Assembly (NCBI GenBank): GCA_002493625.1
Contig: DKZK01000032.1
Span: 43,338 to 104,802 of the forward strand
Length of the DNA stretch: 61,465 bases
Direction: 5' to 3'
Source of the DNA: Lachnospiraceae bacterium UBA7076
Lineage (GTDB): Bacteria > Bacillota > Clostridia > Lachnospirales > Lachnospiraceae
Below the pieces are notes generated by a model. It had not been told where the DNA came from and searched no databases. It saw nothing but the letters and a program-made list of their open reading frames with translations. The first letter of the stretch is position 1; the number at the start of each line of letters is the position of its first letter. Of this stretch, positions 32,810 to 41,207 are shown one piece after another. The position numbers were made by a program, and so were the translations under genes.

Positions 32810-33955
32810 TTATTTTACAAGCTCATGTAATTTCCATTTATTAAACGCAGCAACAGGAAATATACTTATTACAAAGACCGATAAAATACAAAATACTGCC
32901 ATATGCGGAATACAGGTAATCATTGCCTCATGAAATGCACCGATAAATTTATTATGGTTACGCATCCAATATACACAGGCAATCATTCCGGCAAGCAGAC
33001 ATTTATATATATTTTCAGTAATTACAATACCGGTAATCTCTCGTCTCGTAAATCCGTTTGCCAGCATTATTCCATAATCCGTCTTGCTGTTATACAAGGA
33101 AAGCATTGCCGACATCCCAATCGCTATTACAGCCGCCAGATAAACAATCACAGGAAAAAAGTATGCTTCGCCATTATCCCTCATGGATTTTTTTGCATAT
33201 ATATGAAAATCACTTTTTAAATCATATGTGTCCTCAAAATCCAAACCATATTCTTCCGCCAAACCCATAACCTTCCCGCTTACATCCTTATCCTTTGCCA
33301 CATAATAAAAGGAATTCATGCCGTTATATATTTTTGTAATATCTTTGTTCAACAGATAATCATAATCCAGCAAAACGGCATTATTAAGGTTTATGCTGCT
33401 GTCACCTTTATTTTCAAAAAGCCACTCAGCATCTTTTTTCAGGACATTTTTAATAATATACTGTTCCCCTGATGAGGTCGTATAAATGCTTCCAACAGGA
33501 TATCTGTCTGACATGGAAAAACCCACATATGCCTCTCCATATTTTTCATTATATTTAAAGCAAATATCTTCTCCGTCTATATCCTCCACACGGCATAGCG
33601 CTGATATATTATTTTGAATATACATCTCATCAAAATCATAATTCGGCAAAAATGCATACATGCCAAATTTTTCTATCCCCTCTATGCTGCCCATATGGTT
33701 ATAAAAATCATAAAACCTGTTTAATTCGTCATTTGAAACCGGAGCAAACAGCATGTGATATTTGAGATAATATACATTTTCAGGCTTATCCTGAAGCAAT
33801 CCTTCAGCCAATTTTTCCGGATAATGATAAAAGCCATATATTATAAAAGAATAAAACATTACCCCTATGGCAATCGCCATCATTACTGTAGTAAGCAAAC
33901 TAATCTTTAGTTTTTTGAAATATTGTCCCATAGCATATCGACATATATTTTTCAT
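32810..33955 (-). CDS. FtsX-like ABC permease, second subunit
   Basis: A 381-residue membrane protein. A helix at about 18-40 is followed by a large extracytoplasmic domain (about 45-265), then three C-terminal helices (VIVYLAAVIAIGMSAMLSLYNS, IYKCLLAGMIACVYWM and the last one). The segment KTDYGIMLANGFTRREITGIV matches the FtsX coupling region. The ATG at 33955 shares its A with the stop of the previous gene (TGATG), or a GTG at 33958 is used. Works with the other permease and the ATPase at 32119; cargo unknown. AT-rich base use. Confidence 0.8.
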   Translation of the reverse strand: MKNICRYAMGQYFKKLKISLLTTVMMAIAIGVMFYSFIIYGFYHYPEKLAEGLLQDKPENVYYLKYHMLFAPVSNDELNRFYDFYNHMGSIEGIEKFGMYAFLPNYDFDEMYIQNNISALCRVEDIDGEDICFKYNEKYGEAYVGFSMSDRYPVGSIYTTSSGEQYIIKNVLKKDAEWLFENKGDSSINLNNAVLLDYDYLLNKDITKIYNGMNSFYYVAKDKDVSGKVMGLAEEYGLDFEDTYDLKSDFHIYAKKSMRDNGEAYFFPVIVYLAAVIAIGMSAMLSLYNSKTDYGIMLANGFTRREITGIVITENIYKCLLAGMIACVYWMRNHNKFIGAFHEAMITCIPHMAVFCILSVFVISIFPVAAFNKWKLHELVK

Positions 33956-35094
33956 CACGTCCTCACCTCACTCATAAGCTGTGCAGGTCTGTATTTTATC
34001 AGCTTTAAAAGAGGGGATATGCTTACAAGAAGCAAAGTAACAGCTCCAAAAATTACTTCCATAACAAATCTGTTATATATATCACTTATTTCCAAAACAT
34101 ATAATCCTGTGTCCAGATAGGAAAGAATCGCCAAAAACGCCTCTGATAAAACAATTGCAGCAAGCAGCATACATAACAGCTCATAGAATACCATTTTAAA
34201 GAGTTTTGCATTTGTATATCCAAAGGCTTTTCTTATTGCATACTCCTCTTTTCTTCGCATCATCCAAAGTTCAATAACAAAAAAAATCATAATAATACAA
34301 AAAATATATATAAGATTTGAAAATTGTTTATATACAGGATTTTTTACCGCCGTAGAGTATTTTTTATCAACTGAGCCATGACTCATGTAAAAAATGTATG
34401 TATCCGAGGGGCATTTATCAACATAATTGTTCATCAGCGTATACACATCCGCATTGACATCACTTTCATAATTAATTGTAAGTGTACTGCTCAAATAATA
34501 ATTATAAAGGCTGTCCCTGACATTATTTCCAACACAATCATAAAACAGCAACACCTCATTATCTAAAATTCTGGAGTTTTGCGCTGAAACAAAGCCCGTT
34601 ACAAGATATTCCTCATCCTCAATGTTAATATAATACTGCCCAGCGCGCCTATATGTATAATCCTTCTTATTTATTCCTAAAACGACACATAAATTGCCAC
34701 TGTTAAGCACTTTCTCAGACGGGAAGCCTCCATAGACAAAATCATATTTAGGCATAGGTCCTGATAAATATATATCTGCGGATGCCATGCCATGCTGTTC
34801 ATTAATATATGGCGCTATCTCTAATATATAAATGAGCGTATTGTTTTCCCCTTCAATATTTTTCAGGAGCGCATCTATATCATTATTCAGTATATCCTTA
34901 TCAGGAATGTATCCAGCAACCGCCGGTACGACAGAAAAGCAGGCTCCTTCTTCAAAAGAACATTTCTTTATATCCGTTTCCTCGCCATCCTGACTGACAT
35001 ATGTACCCATACTGTAATGAAATGCTACAGAAGCGATACAAAATCCTATAATAAGAAAAAAAGTATTAAGCCTGTATCTGAGTTTTTTTTTCAC
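33955..35094 (-). CDS. FtsX-like ABC permease, first subunit
   Basis: A 379-residue membrane protein with a helix at about 9-28, a 210-residue outside domain, and three helices near the C-terminus (NLIYIFCIIMIFFVIELW, the LLCMLLAAIVLSEAFLAIL region and VIFGAVTLLLVSIS). The FtsX coupling segment is MRRKEEYAIRKAFGYTNAKLFKMV. The start is a GTG at 35094 that overlaps the previous stop as GTGA. It is related in layout to the next permease but the outside domains differ, so the two likely form a heterodimer. Confidence 0.8.
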   Translation of the reverse strand: MKKKLRYRLNTFFLIIGFCIASVAFHYSMGTYVSQDGEETDIKKCSFEEGACFSVVPAVAGYIPDKDILNNDIDALLKNIEGENNTLIYILEIAPYINEQHGMASADIYLSGPMPKYDFVYGGFPSEKVLNSGNLCVVLGINKKDYTYRRAGQYYINIEDEEYLVTGFVSAQNSRILDNEVLLFYDCVGNNVRDSLYNYYLSSTLTINYESDVNADVYTLMNNYVDKCPSDTYIFYMSHGSVDKKYSTAVKNPVYKQFSNLIYIFCIIMIFFVIELWMMRRKEEYAIRKAFGYTNAKLFKMVFYELLCMLLAAIVLSEAFLAILSYLDTGLYVLEISDIYNRFVMEVIFGAVTLLLVSISPLLKLIKYRPAQLMSEVRT

Positions 35095-35585
35095 TTTAAT
35101 CCCAACCTATTCATCAATCTGGACCAGTTACTATCATATGTAGTTAATCTGATACTACCCATTGCACCGGTCGTATTATCCATTTTACTCAATTCAAATT
35201 TATAAAACCCATCCTTGAAATCAGAAAAATCATATTCATATATGCCGGTCTTTTCAATTTCCTCCTGAAAAATAACAGATGCATCTTTATCATTAAATGT
35301 ATTCTCTGTCATATTATATAAATAATATATTTTAAATGTAAATGTCCCATCAAGCTCAGTACAATTAATACAAAACTCAAAAAAATCACAATCCTTTTTT
35401 TCTGCTATCAAAAAATTTCCCTTACCTTCATCTGCTTTTAATATAAAGCCAGACTCATTCCAACCCTCGCTTCTTTCATTTTTTTCCTTTGCCCAAGGAA
35501 ACATATATATTATTAAAAACGTAACCGCTATAATAGCAATAAAAATACCTGCTATCAAAAAGCTTCTTATAATTTTTTTCCTCAT
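35091..35585 (-). CDS. Small membrane-anchored protein of the ABC cassette
   Basis: A 164-residue protein with one N-terminal helix (FLIAGIFIAIIAVTFLIIYMF) and an outside domain of predicted strands (FFEFCINCTELDGTFTFKIYYLYN, YKFELSKMDNTTGAMGSIRLT). I do not recognise the family. It begins 3 nt after the secreted protein gene and overlaps the permease gene by 4 nt, so all are one translation unit. A role in binding or resisting the secreted product is an inference. Confidence 0.7.
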   Translation of the reverse strand: MRKKIIRSFLIAGIFIAIIAVTFLIIYMFPWAKEKNERSEGWNESGFILKADEGKGNFLIAEKKDCDFFEFCINCTELDGTFTFKIYYLYNMTENTFNDKDASVIFQEEIEKTGIYEYDFSDFKDGFYKFELSKMDNTTGAMGSIRLTTYDSNWSRLMNRLGLK

Positions 35586-35588
35586 ATA

Positions 35589-35972
35589 TTACCAACCCTG
35601 AAATTGTACAATGGACTGTGACAACGGCTCCAAATAATAGCCTTTTGCATCAACAGCCGCATGGGTTGTTCGTGTTCCATAAACTCCTGCGTGTGTTAGT
35701 GTGAGAGTAACTTTAGAATTTTGAGTTTTATATGATGAGCCGATTACATCCTGATTAATGTCATAAATCATAACAGAAACATAATTTTTATATGGATTTG
35801 CAGAGCCTGACGTCCAGCCTTTTCCATATGTTTTTTCACAATCTATATGACATGTTAATGTATATATATTATATTCTTTATATATTGTGTTGCTTCTGGC
35901 ATAACTCACTACCGTAAATAGCATAAACATACAAAGTATAGTAGTAATTGTTGTAATTATTTTTCTTTTCAT
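35589..35972 (-). CDS. Secreted protein heading the ABC cassette
   Basis: A 127-residue protein with a signal peptide (IITTITTILCMFMLFTVVSYA) and a predicted cleavage after SYA. The mature part is about 103 residues, rich in Tyr, Thr and Ser, with two Cys (THC and DC-type, TCHIDCEK) that could pair, and beta-type stretches such as YVSVMIYDINQDVIGS. GGGGGG lies 7 nt before the ATG. It is the first gene of five AT-rich minus-strand genes. The layout of a secreted peptide, a small membrane protein, FtsX permeases and an ATPase recalls bacteriocin or antimicrobial-sensing units, but the sequence matches no family I know. Confidence 0.72.
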   Translation of the reverse strand: MKRKIITTITTILCMFMLFTVVSYARSNTIYKEYNIYTLTCHIDCEKTYGKGWTSGSANPYKNYVSVMIYDINQDVIGSSYKTQNSKVTLTLTHAGVYGTRTTHAAVDAKGYYLEPLSQSIVQFQGW

Positions 35973-36162
35973 TTTATTTTCCCCCCAAGATTAAATTTTA
36001 GATACTTGCCAAATGCCTTGTTTTTAAAATATAGTTTCGCAACACCTATATTTTTATTGTAACATATTCCCTCATAACAGTCCAATAAAATATAAATGCA
36101 CAAATGGTACTCGTAAAATCATACTTTTAAAAATTCACTTTTTGCCACATACCCACAGTATC

Positions 36163-36179
36163 CTGTCTGAAACAGACAG
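36163..36179. promoter_or_regulatory. Small perfect palindrome upstream of carbonic anhydrase
   Basis: CTGTCTG-AAA-CAGACAG, about 85 nt before the carbonic anhydrase start and upstream of the TATACT-like box at 36212-36217. It could be an operator or a short RNA hairpin. The region 35973-36264 holds nothing else I can name with confidence. Confidence 0.4.
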
Positions 36180-36264
36180 TTAAATAAAAAAGGATGTATT
36201 TTTACATGAATTATGATATACTCATAACACAACAAATGTTTTGCGATGGAAAAGGAGGAAATTT

Positions 36265-36834
36265 ATGCAAAAAGAGAATTTATCTGCGGCAGCGGCATTG
36301 GAGAAGCTAAAAGAGGGAAACCAGCGTTATTTATCTGCTACGGCAAATACGGGAGACATATCCCAGCAAATTCGTCAGAAAACCTGTGACGAAGGACAAA
36401 CTCCATATGCAATTATTGTTACCTGTTCTGATTCCAGAGTAATTCCGGAAAGTATTTTTATGGCGGGAATAGGTGAATTATTTGTTATTCGTGTAGCGGG
36501 CAACGTAATGGATAATCATCAGTTAGGAAGCGTGGAATATGCAGCCGGACATCTCGGTACAAAGCTGGTGGTTGTATTGGGACATGAACATTGCGGAGCC
36601 GTAGGTGCAGCAATGGGCAGTGAACCACACGGTTATGTCAAATACATCACAGATGAAATTCGCAAAGCAATCGGCGAGGAAAAGGATGAGAACCGCGCCT
36701 GCTGTTTAAATGTGCAAAGAAGTGTATCCCTTATTAAGGATAAGCTTGACATTACAGATGACAATAAAGACGGTGTGAAGGTGTGCGGAGCATTTTATCA
36801 TATCGGCAGCGGCGCTGTTGAATTTTTAGATTAA
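36265..36834 (+). CDS. Beta-class carbonic anhydrase
   Basis: A 189-residue cytoplasmic zinc enzyme that interconverts carbon dioxide and bicarbonate. The zinc ligands and catalytic dyad are visible: C54, D56 and R58 in VTCSDSRV, and H107 and C110 in GHEHCGAVG. AGNVMDNHQLGSVEYA matches the family. I start it at 36265 with GGAGG 6-7 nt upstream; an in-frame TTG at 36241 lies ahead of that site. It ends at a bidirectional terminator shared with trmL. Confidence 0.94.
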   Translation: MQKENLSAAAALEKLKEGNQRYLSATANTGDISQQIRQKTCDEGQTPYAIIVTCSDSRVIPESIFMAGIGELFVIRVAGNVMDNHQLGSVEYAAGHLGTKLVVVLGHEHCGAVGAAMGSEPHGYVKYITDEIRKAIGEEKDENRACCLNVQRSVSLIKDKLDITDDNKDGVKVCGAFYHIGSGAVEFLD

Positions 36835-36890
36835 AACCGTTTGAGGACAACAATACTTAAATTACAGTCGTACGAAACTTGCATAACAAC

Positions 36891-36960
36891 AAAAAACACG
36901 CTTACATTCTTTGCAATCCATACCAAAAGTTTGGACTGCAAAGAACACAGGCGTGTTTTG
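36891..36960. terminator. Bidirectional terminator between carbonic anhydrase and trmL
   Basis: A long stem, AACACGC...TTCTTTGCA / TGCAAAGAA...GCGTGTT, with T-runs on both sides (TTTTG on plus, TTTTTTG on minus). It lies between the two convergent stop codons. Confidence 0.85.
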
Positions 36961-36963
36961 CGT

Positions 36964-37455
36964 TTACCACTCATACCTATGAAGCTGACCCTCACTCTCA
37001 AGGCGCGGAAAGCCCTGCTGCCTTAGCGCCTCATACAAAACAACAGCCACGGAATTGGATAGATTAAGGGAACGCTCCTCCGGCATCATTGGAATACGCA
37101 CACAGTTTTCCTTATTGGCAAGCAAAAGCTCCTCCGGTATGCCTGCGCTTTCCTTTCCAAACATTATGTATGCATCCTCCTCGTAGGAAACATCCGTATA
37201 TTTCTGTTTTGATTTCGTGGTTGCCATATAAATTTTTGCGCCCTGATTTTTTTCAAGAAAATCCTCGAAATTGACATAGGTAGTCACATCAAGCTTGTGC
37301 CAGTAGTCAAGACCGGCGCGCTTAAGCATTTTATCGTTTATAAGAAAGCCCATCGGCTCAATCAGATGAAGCCTTGCGCCCGCCGCAACACAGGTACGTC
37401 CGATATTGCCTGTATTTGCGGGCATCTCCGGCTCCAATAAAACAATGTTCAGCAC
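36964..37455 (-). CDS. trmL: tRNA (cytidine/uridine-2'-O)-methyltransferase TrmL
   Basis: A 163-residue SPOUT methyltransferase that modifies the wobble base of certain leucine tRNAs. The knot motifs are seen: IVLLEPEMPANTGNIGRTC at the N-terminus, FGKESAGIPEE in the middle and IPMMPEERSLNLSNSVAVVLYEALRQ at the C-terminus. The start is a GTG at 37455 with GAGG 8 nt upstream. It is 15 bp downstream of the aminotransferase and probably in the same transcript. Confidence 0.93.
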   Translation of the reverse strand: MLNIVLLEPEMPANTGNIGRTCVAAGARLHLIEPMGFLINDKMLKRAGLDYWHKLDVTTYVNFEDFLEKNQGAKIYMATTKSKQKYTDVSYEEDAYIMFGKESAGIPEELLLANKENCVRIPMMPEERSLNLSNSVAVVLYEALRQQGFPRLESEGQLHRYEW

Positions 37456-37470
37456 TTATTTATCCTCATT

Positions 37471-38640
37471 TTATTTGTTTCTAAACCTCTTTATAAAATT
37501 GTTCAGTCTTTCCATGGCTTCCTTTAATTCATCAATGGAGTATGCATAGGATATACGGATAAAGCCCTCCCCGCAGTCACCAAATGCAGTTCCCGGAACA
37601 ACCGCAAGCTCCTCCTCCTCGAGAAGCCTTGTGGCAAATTCATCACTTGTAAGCCCAAATTCCTTTATGCACGGGAACATGTAAAAGGCGCCCTTCGGCT
37701 CAAAGCATGGAAGTCCCATCTCTTTAAATGTCGCAAGAAGGAAATGTCTTCTCTTGTCATAGGACTCCCTCATTCTTGCAATATCCTTATCTCCGTCCTT
37801 TATTGCAGAAATTGCGGCATACTGGCTTGTCGTAGGGGCGCACATAATTGCAAACTGATGTATTTTCGTCATCTGCTCTGCAATAAGCGCAGGGGCAAGG
37901 GCATATCCAAGCCTCCAGCCTGTCATTGCATAAGCCTTTGAAAATCCGTTTATAATTATGGTTCTCTCCTTCATGTCAGGCAGCGAACCGATTGTGCAAT
38001 GCTCCTCCTCACCGTATGTAAGCTCGGAATATATCTCATCCGATATGACGATAATATCCTTTTCCTTGCATATGTCAGCGATAGGCTCAAGGTCTTTTCT
38101 TGTCATAATCGCTCCCGTAGGATTGCTTGGAAACGCAAGAATAAGCACCTTTGTCTTATCGGTAACGGCGGCAAGAAGCTCCTCCTTCGTGAGCCTGAAT
38201 TCATTTTCATTTTTAAGCGGAATGCTAACGGGAACTCCGCCTGCAAGCTCCACACATGCAACGTAGGAAACGTAACACGGCTCAGGAACGATAACCTCGT
38301 CACCCGGATCAAGCATGGCGCGAAGGGCTATGTCTATGCCCTCGCTTCCTCCTACGGTGAGGAGCGCTTCCTTCCTGTAGTCATAATCCACATTATATTT
38401 TCTTTTATACCATTTGCATATTTCCTCCCGAAGCTCCAAAAGTCCCGAGTTGGAGGTGTAAAATGTCCTTCCCTTTTCAAGAGAATAAATTCCCTCCTCC
38501 CTTATGTGCCACGGAGTATCAAAGTCCGGCTCGCCAACGCCTAATGAAATGGCATTGGGCATCTCACTTACAATATCGAAAAATTTTCTTATGCCTGACG
38601 GCTTTATATTTACAACTGTTTTTGATAATGGATTTCTCAT
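37471..38640 (-). CDS. Class I/II PLP-dependent aminotransferase
   Basis: A 389-residue fold-type I aminotransferase. The PLP lysine is in GFSKAYAMTGWRLGY (about 235), with the FPSNPTGA and SDEIYSELTY motifs ahead of it and a substrate-binding Arg in GFIRISYA near the end. The family includes aspartate, aromatic and PatA-type enzymes; the substrate is not fixed by sequence. Its start overlaps the stop of the Lrp-type regulator by 4 nt (ATGA), so the regulator probably controls it or responds to its amino acid. Confidence 0.9.
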   Translation of the reverse strand: MRNPLSKTVVNIKPSGIRKFFDIVSEMPNAISLGVGEPDFDTPWHIREEGIYSLEKGRTFYTSNSGLLELREEICKWYKRKYNVDYDYRKEALLTVGGSEGIDIALRAMLDPGDEVIVPEPCYVSYVACVELAGGVPVSIPLKNENEFRLTKEELLAAVTDKTKVLILAFPSNPTGAIMTRKDLEPIADICKEKDIIVISDEIYSELTYGEEEHCTIGSLPDMKERTIIINGFSKAYAMTGWRLGYALAPALIAEQMTKIHQFAIMCAPTTSQYAAISAIKDGDKDIARMRESYDKRRHFLLATFKEMGLPCFEPKGAFYMFPCIKEFGLTSDEFATRLLEEEELAVVPGTAFGDCGEGFIRISYAYSIDELKEAMERLNNFIKRFRNK

Positions 38641-39119
38641 GGTGCAATAACCAACCTTTCATCCTGCTTTACTACGTCAAAAATTATACCGTGATCCTTA
38701 TACTTCTTGAGTACAAAATGCGTGGAGGTACTTATAATCTGCTCCATCGTTGAAAGCTTCTCCGAAACAAACCGTGAAACCTCCTTAAGACTTGTCCCCT
38801 GAAGTATAACCGTAAAATCAAAGGCTCCCGCCATGAGATACACGGCGTTTACCTCCTCAAAGTTATATATTCTCTCGGCTATTCTGTCAAAGCCCTGTCC
38901 TCTCTGTGGCGTTACCTTAACCTCTATAAGCGCCGTCACCTTTTCCTCGGCAACCTTATCCCAGTCAATCATTGTGTGATAACCGCAGATAATTTTACCC
39001 TCCTCCATAGCCTTAATGTCAGCCGCCACCGCCGCCTCGTCAAGTCCAAGCATCTTGGCTATATCCGTTACGGTCATCTTACTGTCAGTTTCCAAAAGCT
39101 TTAAAATTTCAATATTCAT
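38637..39119 (-). CDS. Lrp/AsnC-family transcriptional regulator
   Basis: A 160-residue regulator. Residues 1-55 form a winged helix (EILKLLETDSKMTVTDIAKMLGLDEAAVAADIKAMEEGKIICGY) and the rest an amino-acid-sensing RAM/AsnC domain (VTALIEVKVTPQRGQGFDRIAERI, VYLMAGAFDFTVILQG). It overlaps the aminotransferase gene by 4 nt, a common pairing. Binding of an amino acid is expected from the family. Confidence 0.9.
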   Translation of the reverse strand: MNIEILKLLETDSKMTVTDIAKMLGLDEAAVAADIKAMEEGKIICGYHTMIDWDKVAEEKVTALIEVKVTPQRGQGFDRIAERIYNFEEVNAVYLMAGAFDFTVILQGTSLKEVSRFVSEKLSTMEQIISTSTHFVLKKYKDHGIIFDVVKQDERLVIAP

Positions 39120-39189
39120 GGCTTACCTCTTTTCATAAAATTTTATGTTATTTATTTTAATTTTTATGCAGACAACTATATATCAAGCC

Positions 39190-39288
39190 TTACACAGCTT
39201 CCAGCGCCTTATATCTCATGCCCTACACAGCTTCCGGCACCTTATATCTCATGCCCTACACAGCTTCCAGCACTTTATATATCTCATC
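39190..39288 (-). repeat. Three 33-bp repeats that copy the 3' end and stop codon of the HypE-like gene
   Basis: The last 11 codons of the HypE-like gene, including its TAG at 39256-39258, are followed by two more copies at 33-bp steps with stops at 39223-39225 (TAG) and 39190-39192 (TAA). Each copy reads as x-M-R-Y-K-x-x-E-A-V-stop in the same frame; the first (true) copy is DEIYKVLEAV. Confidence 0.85.
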
Positions 39289-40263
39289 AAAGGCGGGCGG
39301 CTGCAGATATCTTTCATCAACGCCTGCCATGACAACCCTTCCCTTATCCATTGTCACCTTACCGATAACCGCCGCAGGTATTTTATTTTCCAGAAGCCCT
39401 TTCACCGCCGGCTGACCGTCGGCAAAAACCCCAAGGAGCCCTCCCGTTCCGTCAAGCAGATAGGGATTTATGTTGAAATATTCGCATATCTCAACGGTTT
39501 CCTGTCTTATGGGGAGCTTACAGTTATCAATACGCATTCCTCTTTTTATAGCTGCTCCAAGCTGCCACAAGGCTCCGTAAACACCGCCCCACGATACGTC
39601 ATGCATGCAGCAGACGTCATTTTCAGCCATAAGCTTCGCCGCAGCGTTAATGCTTACATCATCATTATATGAGAGAAAGCCGTCAATATAGCTTTCTGAA
39701 AAATGTTTTACAAGCTCAGCATATTTCCCCTCCGCAATAAGCCTTGCGCCTAAGCATCCGGCATATCCTGCCATGACTATGTCGTAATCCTTTTCTATTT
39801 TACGCCTGCCTGTATGATGTTTTTTATCATCATGTGCTTCTGCGTCCTCCCTGACAAGGCTATCCCTTTGTCCATAGGCTGTAACACAAAAGCTTGCCCT
39901 TGCATATGCATGGGACACCTGAGAATGGCCTCCCATAATCTGAACATCATCTTTATCGGCAAGCACATTAAAGTATTTCATATAATCCTTTATATCCGGC
40001 TCCTGAACATGCACAGGCAAAAGAAACACAAGTCTTGCGCCGATTTTTTCTGCCCCTGACACAGACAGGTTATTAAACGCTTTAACCCATGCAATATAAG
40101 GGTTCTCCGCAACAGCCTCGGCGCATACAAAATTGCCCTCAACCCTTAACATGGCGAAATCATTCCCCACCGCTGCGCCGAAAATCACATGTTTATTTTT
40201 TTTGCTTATATGCTTTATAACTGAACGGGTAAGATAAAGCTCGCCAAGTGTGCCCTGCTCCAT
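39256..40263 (-). CDS. AIR synthase-related / HypE-like ATP-binding protein
   Basis: A 335-residue protein of the PurM/ThiL/HypE superfamily, which binds ATP in a dimer cleft. The segments FGAAVGNDFAMLRVEGNFV, IMGGHSQVSHAYARASFCVTAYG and MHDVSWGGVYGALWQLG correspond to the GD, GGHTEV and HDPTRGG motifs of HypE. No hydrogenase or other hyp genes are nearby, so a role outside hydrogenase maturation is likely. AAGGA precedes the ATG. The upstream 35-residue gene is 58 bp away. The 3' end lies in a 33-bp repeat. Confidence 0.78.
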   Translation of the reverse strand: MEQGTLGELYLTRSVIKHISKKNKHVIFGAAVGNDFAMLRVEGNFVCAEAVAENPYIAWVKAFNNLSVSGAEKIGARLVFLLPVHVQEPDIKDYMKYFNVLADKDDVQIMGGHSQVSHAYARASFCVTAYGQRDSLVREDAEAHDDKKHHTGRRKIEKDYDIVMAGYAGCLGARLIAEGKYAELVKHFSESYIDGFLSYNDDVSINAAAKLMAENDVCCMHDVSWGGVYGALWQLGAAIKRGMRIDNCKLPIRQETVEICEYFNINPYLLDGTGGLLGVFADGQPAVKGLLENKIPAAVIGKVTMDKGRVVMAGVDERYLQPPAFDEIYKVLEAV

Positions 40264-40321
40264 AACATTTTCGTCCTTCTTGAAAATTCACATAATGTAT
40301 GCTATTCTTTTTAACAAGGCT

Positions 40322-40429
40322 TTAGGAAAGGCTTGTCACAAGCAGACCCACAACCATTGCAACTACAAGCACAATAACAATAACGGCAGATACGCGCCTC
40401 ATTTTCTTTTTATTACTAAAGTCTATCAT
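40322..40429 (-). CDS. 35-residue single-span membrane protein
   Basis: A very short gene: MIDFSNKKKMRRVSA, then a hydrophobic helix of about 19 residues, ending LLVTSLS. GGAGGTGA lies 5 nt before the ATG, which is as strong as any SD in the window. The positive residues before the helix predict an inside N-terminus. It is 58 bp upstream of the HypE-like gene and divergent from the gene at 40457, with only 27 bp between the two start codons. Function unknown. Confidence 0.65.
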   Translation of the reverse strand: MIDFSNKKKMRRVSAVIVIVLVVAMVVGLLVTSLS

Positions 40430-40456
40430 GATTTCACCTCCGAAAGGATAATTTTT

Positions 40457-41092
40457 ATGGGAATAGGTTCTTACGCATTTATAATTATAATGACTACGTG
40501 CTTTCTTATCATGAGAGCCAACACTATATCAAACAGAAAGCGCACACAGGAAACGCAGGATTTCTGGTCCCGTGAAAACGAAGCAAATTCCGTTCGTCGT
40601 AAGGATATTTCAACTCTCGACTATGTGCAGATTCCTATTCAGACTCTGCCTGTAAATGAGCTTGATACATTTGGCATGTCAAAATATTCCAAAGAGCTTG
40701 CAAGACTTGCAAATGAAAAAATTATAAATCTTTCAAGCTATACAAACACCGATTTAAAGCTCATGTACGGTCCTGCAAATTTAAACGACCTTACAAAATA
40801 TGACTTAAATTACACGGCTTTAATACGGCTTCTGGACAATATCGGCAAGGACCTTATAAGCTCCGGAAATGAGGATACCGCTGTCATATTTCTTGAATAC
40901 GCCGTTTCCATCGGTTCTGATATCACCTCAACCTACACAGCCCTAGGAACGATATATCACTCAAAAAAGGAACCCGAAAAACTGAATCGGCTTATAGGCA
41001 CCGCAGAAAAGTTAACGTCCCTGTCAGGCACCGGTATTGTTTCAAAATTAAAGGAGCTAAACATTGACGACACCAAAGCACCTTTCTTATAA
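40457..41092 (+). CDS. Membrane-anchored protein of unknown function with helical C-terminus
   Basis: A 211-residue protein. An N-terminal membrane helix (IGSYAFIIIMTTCFLIM) is followed by a polar region and a helical, possibly TPR-like part (ALIRLLDNIGKDLISSGNEDTAVIFLEYAVSIGSDITSTYTALGTIYHSKKE). GAAAGG lies 9 nt before the ATG at 40457; a longer frame from 40250 has no support. Immediately after its stop begins a fragment of the MITE-like family. Not recognised. Confidence 0.7.
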   Translation: MGIGSYAFIIIMTTCFLIMRANTISNRKRTQETQDFWSRENEANSVRRKDISTLDYVQIPIQTLPVNELDTFGMSKYSKELARLANEKIINLSSYTNTDLKLMYGPANLNDLTKYDLNYTALIRLLDNIGKDLISSGNEDTAVIFLEYAVSIGSDITSTYTALGTIYHSKKEPEKLNRLIGTAEKLTSLSGTGIVSKLKELNIDDTKAPFL

Positions 41093-41093
41093 A

Positions 41094-41148
41094 ACTGTAT
41101 ATTTTCTACAACTCATATTTTGAAATCAGGGAGTTTCGCAGTTACCTA
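41094..41148. mobile_element. Fragment of the MITE-like family, copy E4 (right end only)
   Basis: TGTATATTTTCTACAACTC and the end GTTTCGCAGTTACCTA match the right end of copy E1 (8760-8812). The left end is missing; the fragment begins 2 bp after the stop codon of the preceding gene. Confidence 0.65.
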
Positions 41149-41207
41149 AAACACATTATCAAGTGTTTCATGTAACACAGTCATAATAACAAATCGACGT
41201 TTAAATA

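Noticed and set aside
35589..35972. Lactococcin 972-type bacteriocin
   Set aside because: The gene layout is similar, but the mature protein is longer and shows none of the expected Gly/Tyr pattern that I could align.
36029..36050. Solo end of the MITE-like family (GTTTCGCAACACCTA)
   Set aside because: Thirteen of 15 bases fit the end consensus, but no inner block or partner end is present; too short to claim.
39190..39288. 33-bp repeats considered as CRISPR
   Set aside because: No spacers; the unit is a copy of a coding end including its stop codon.
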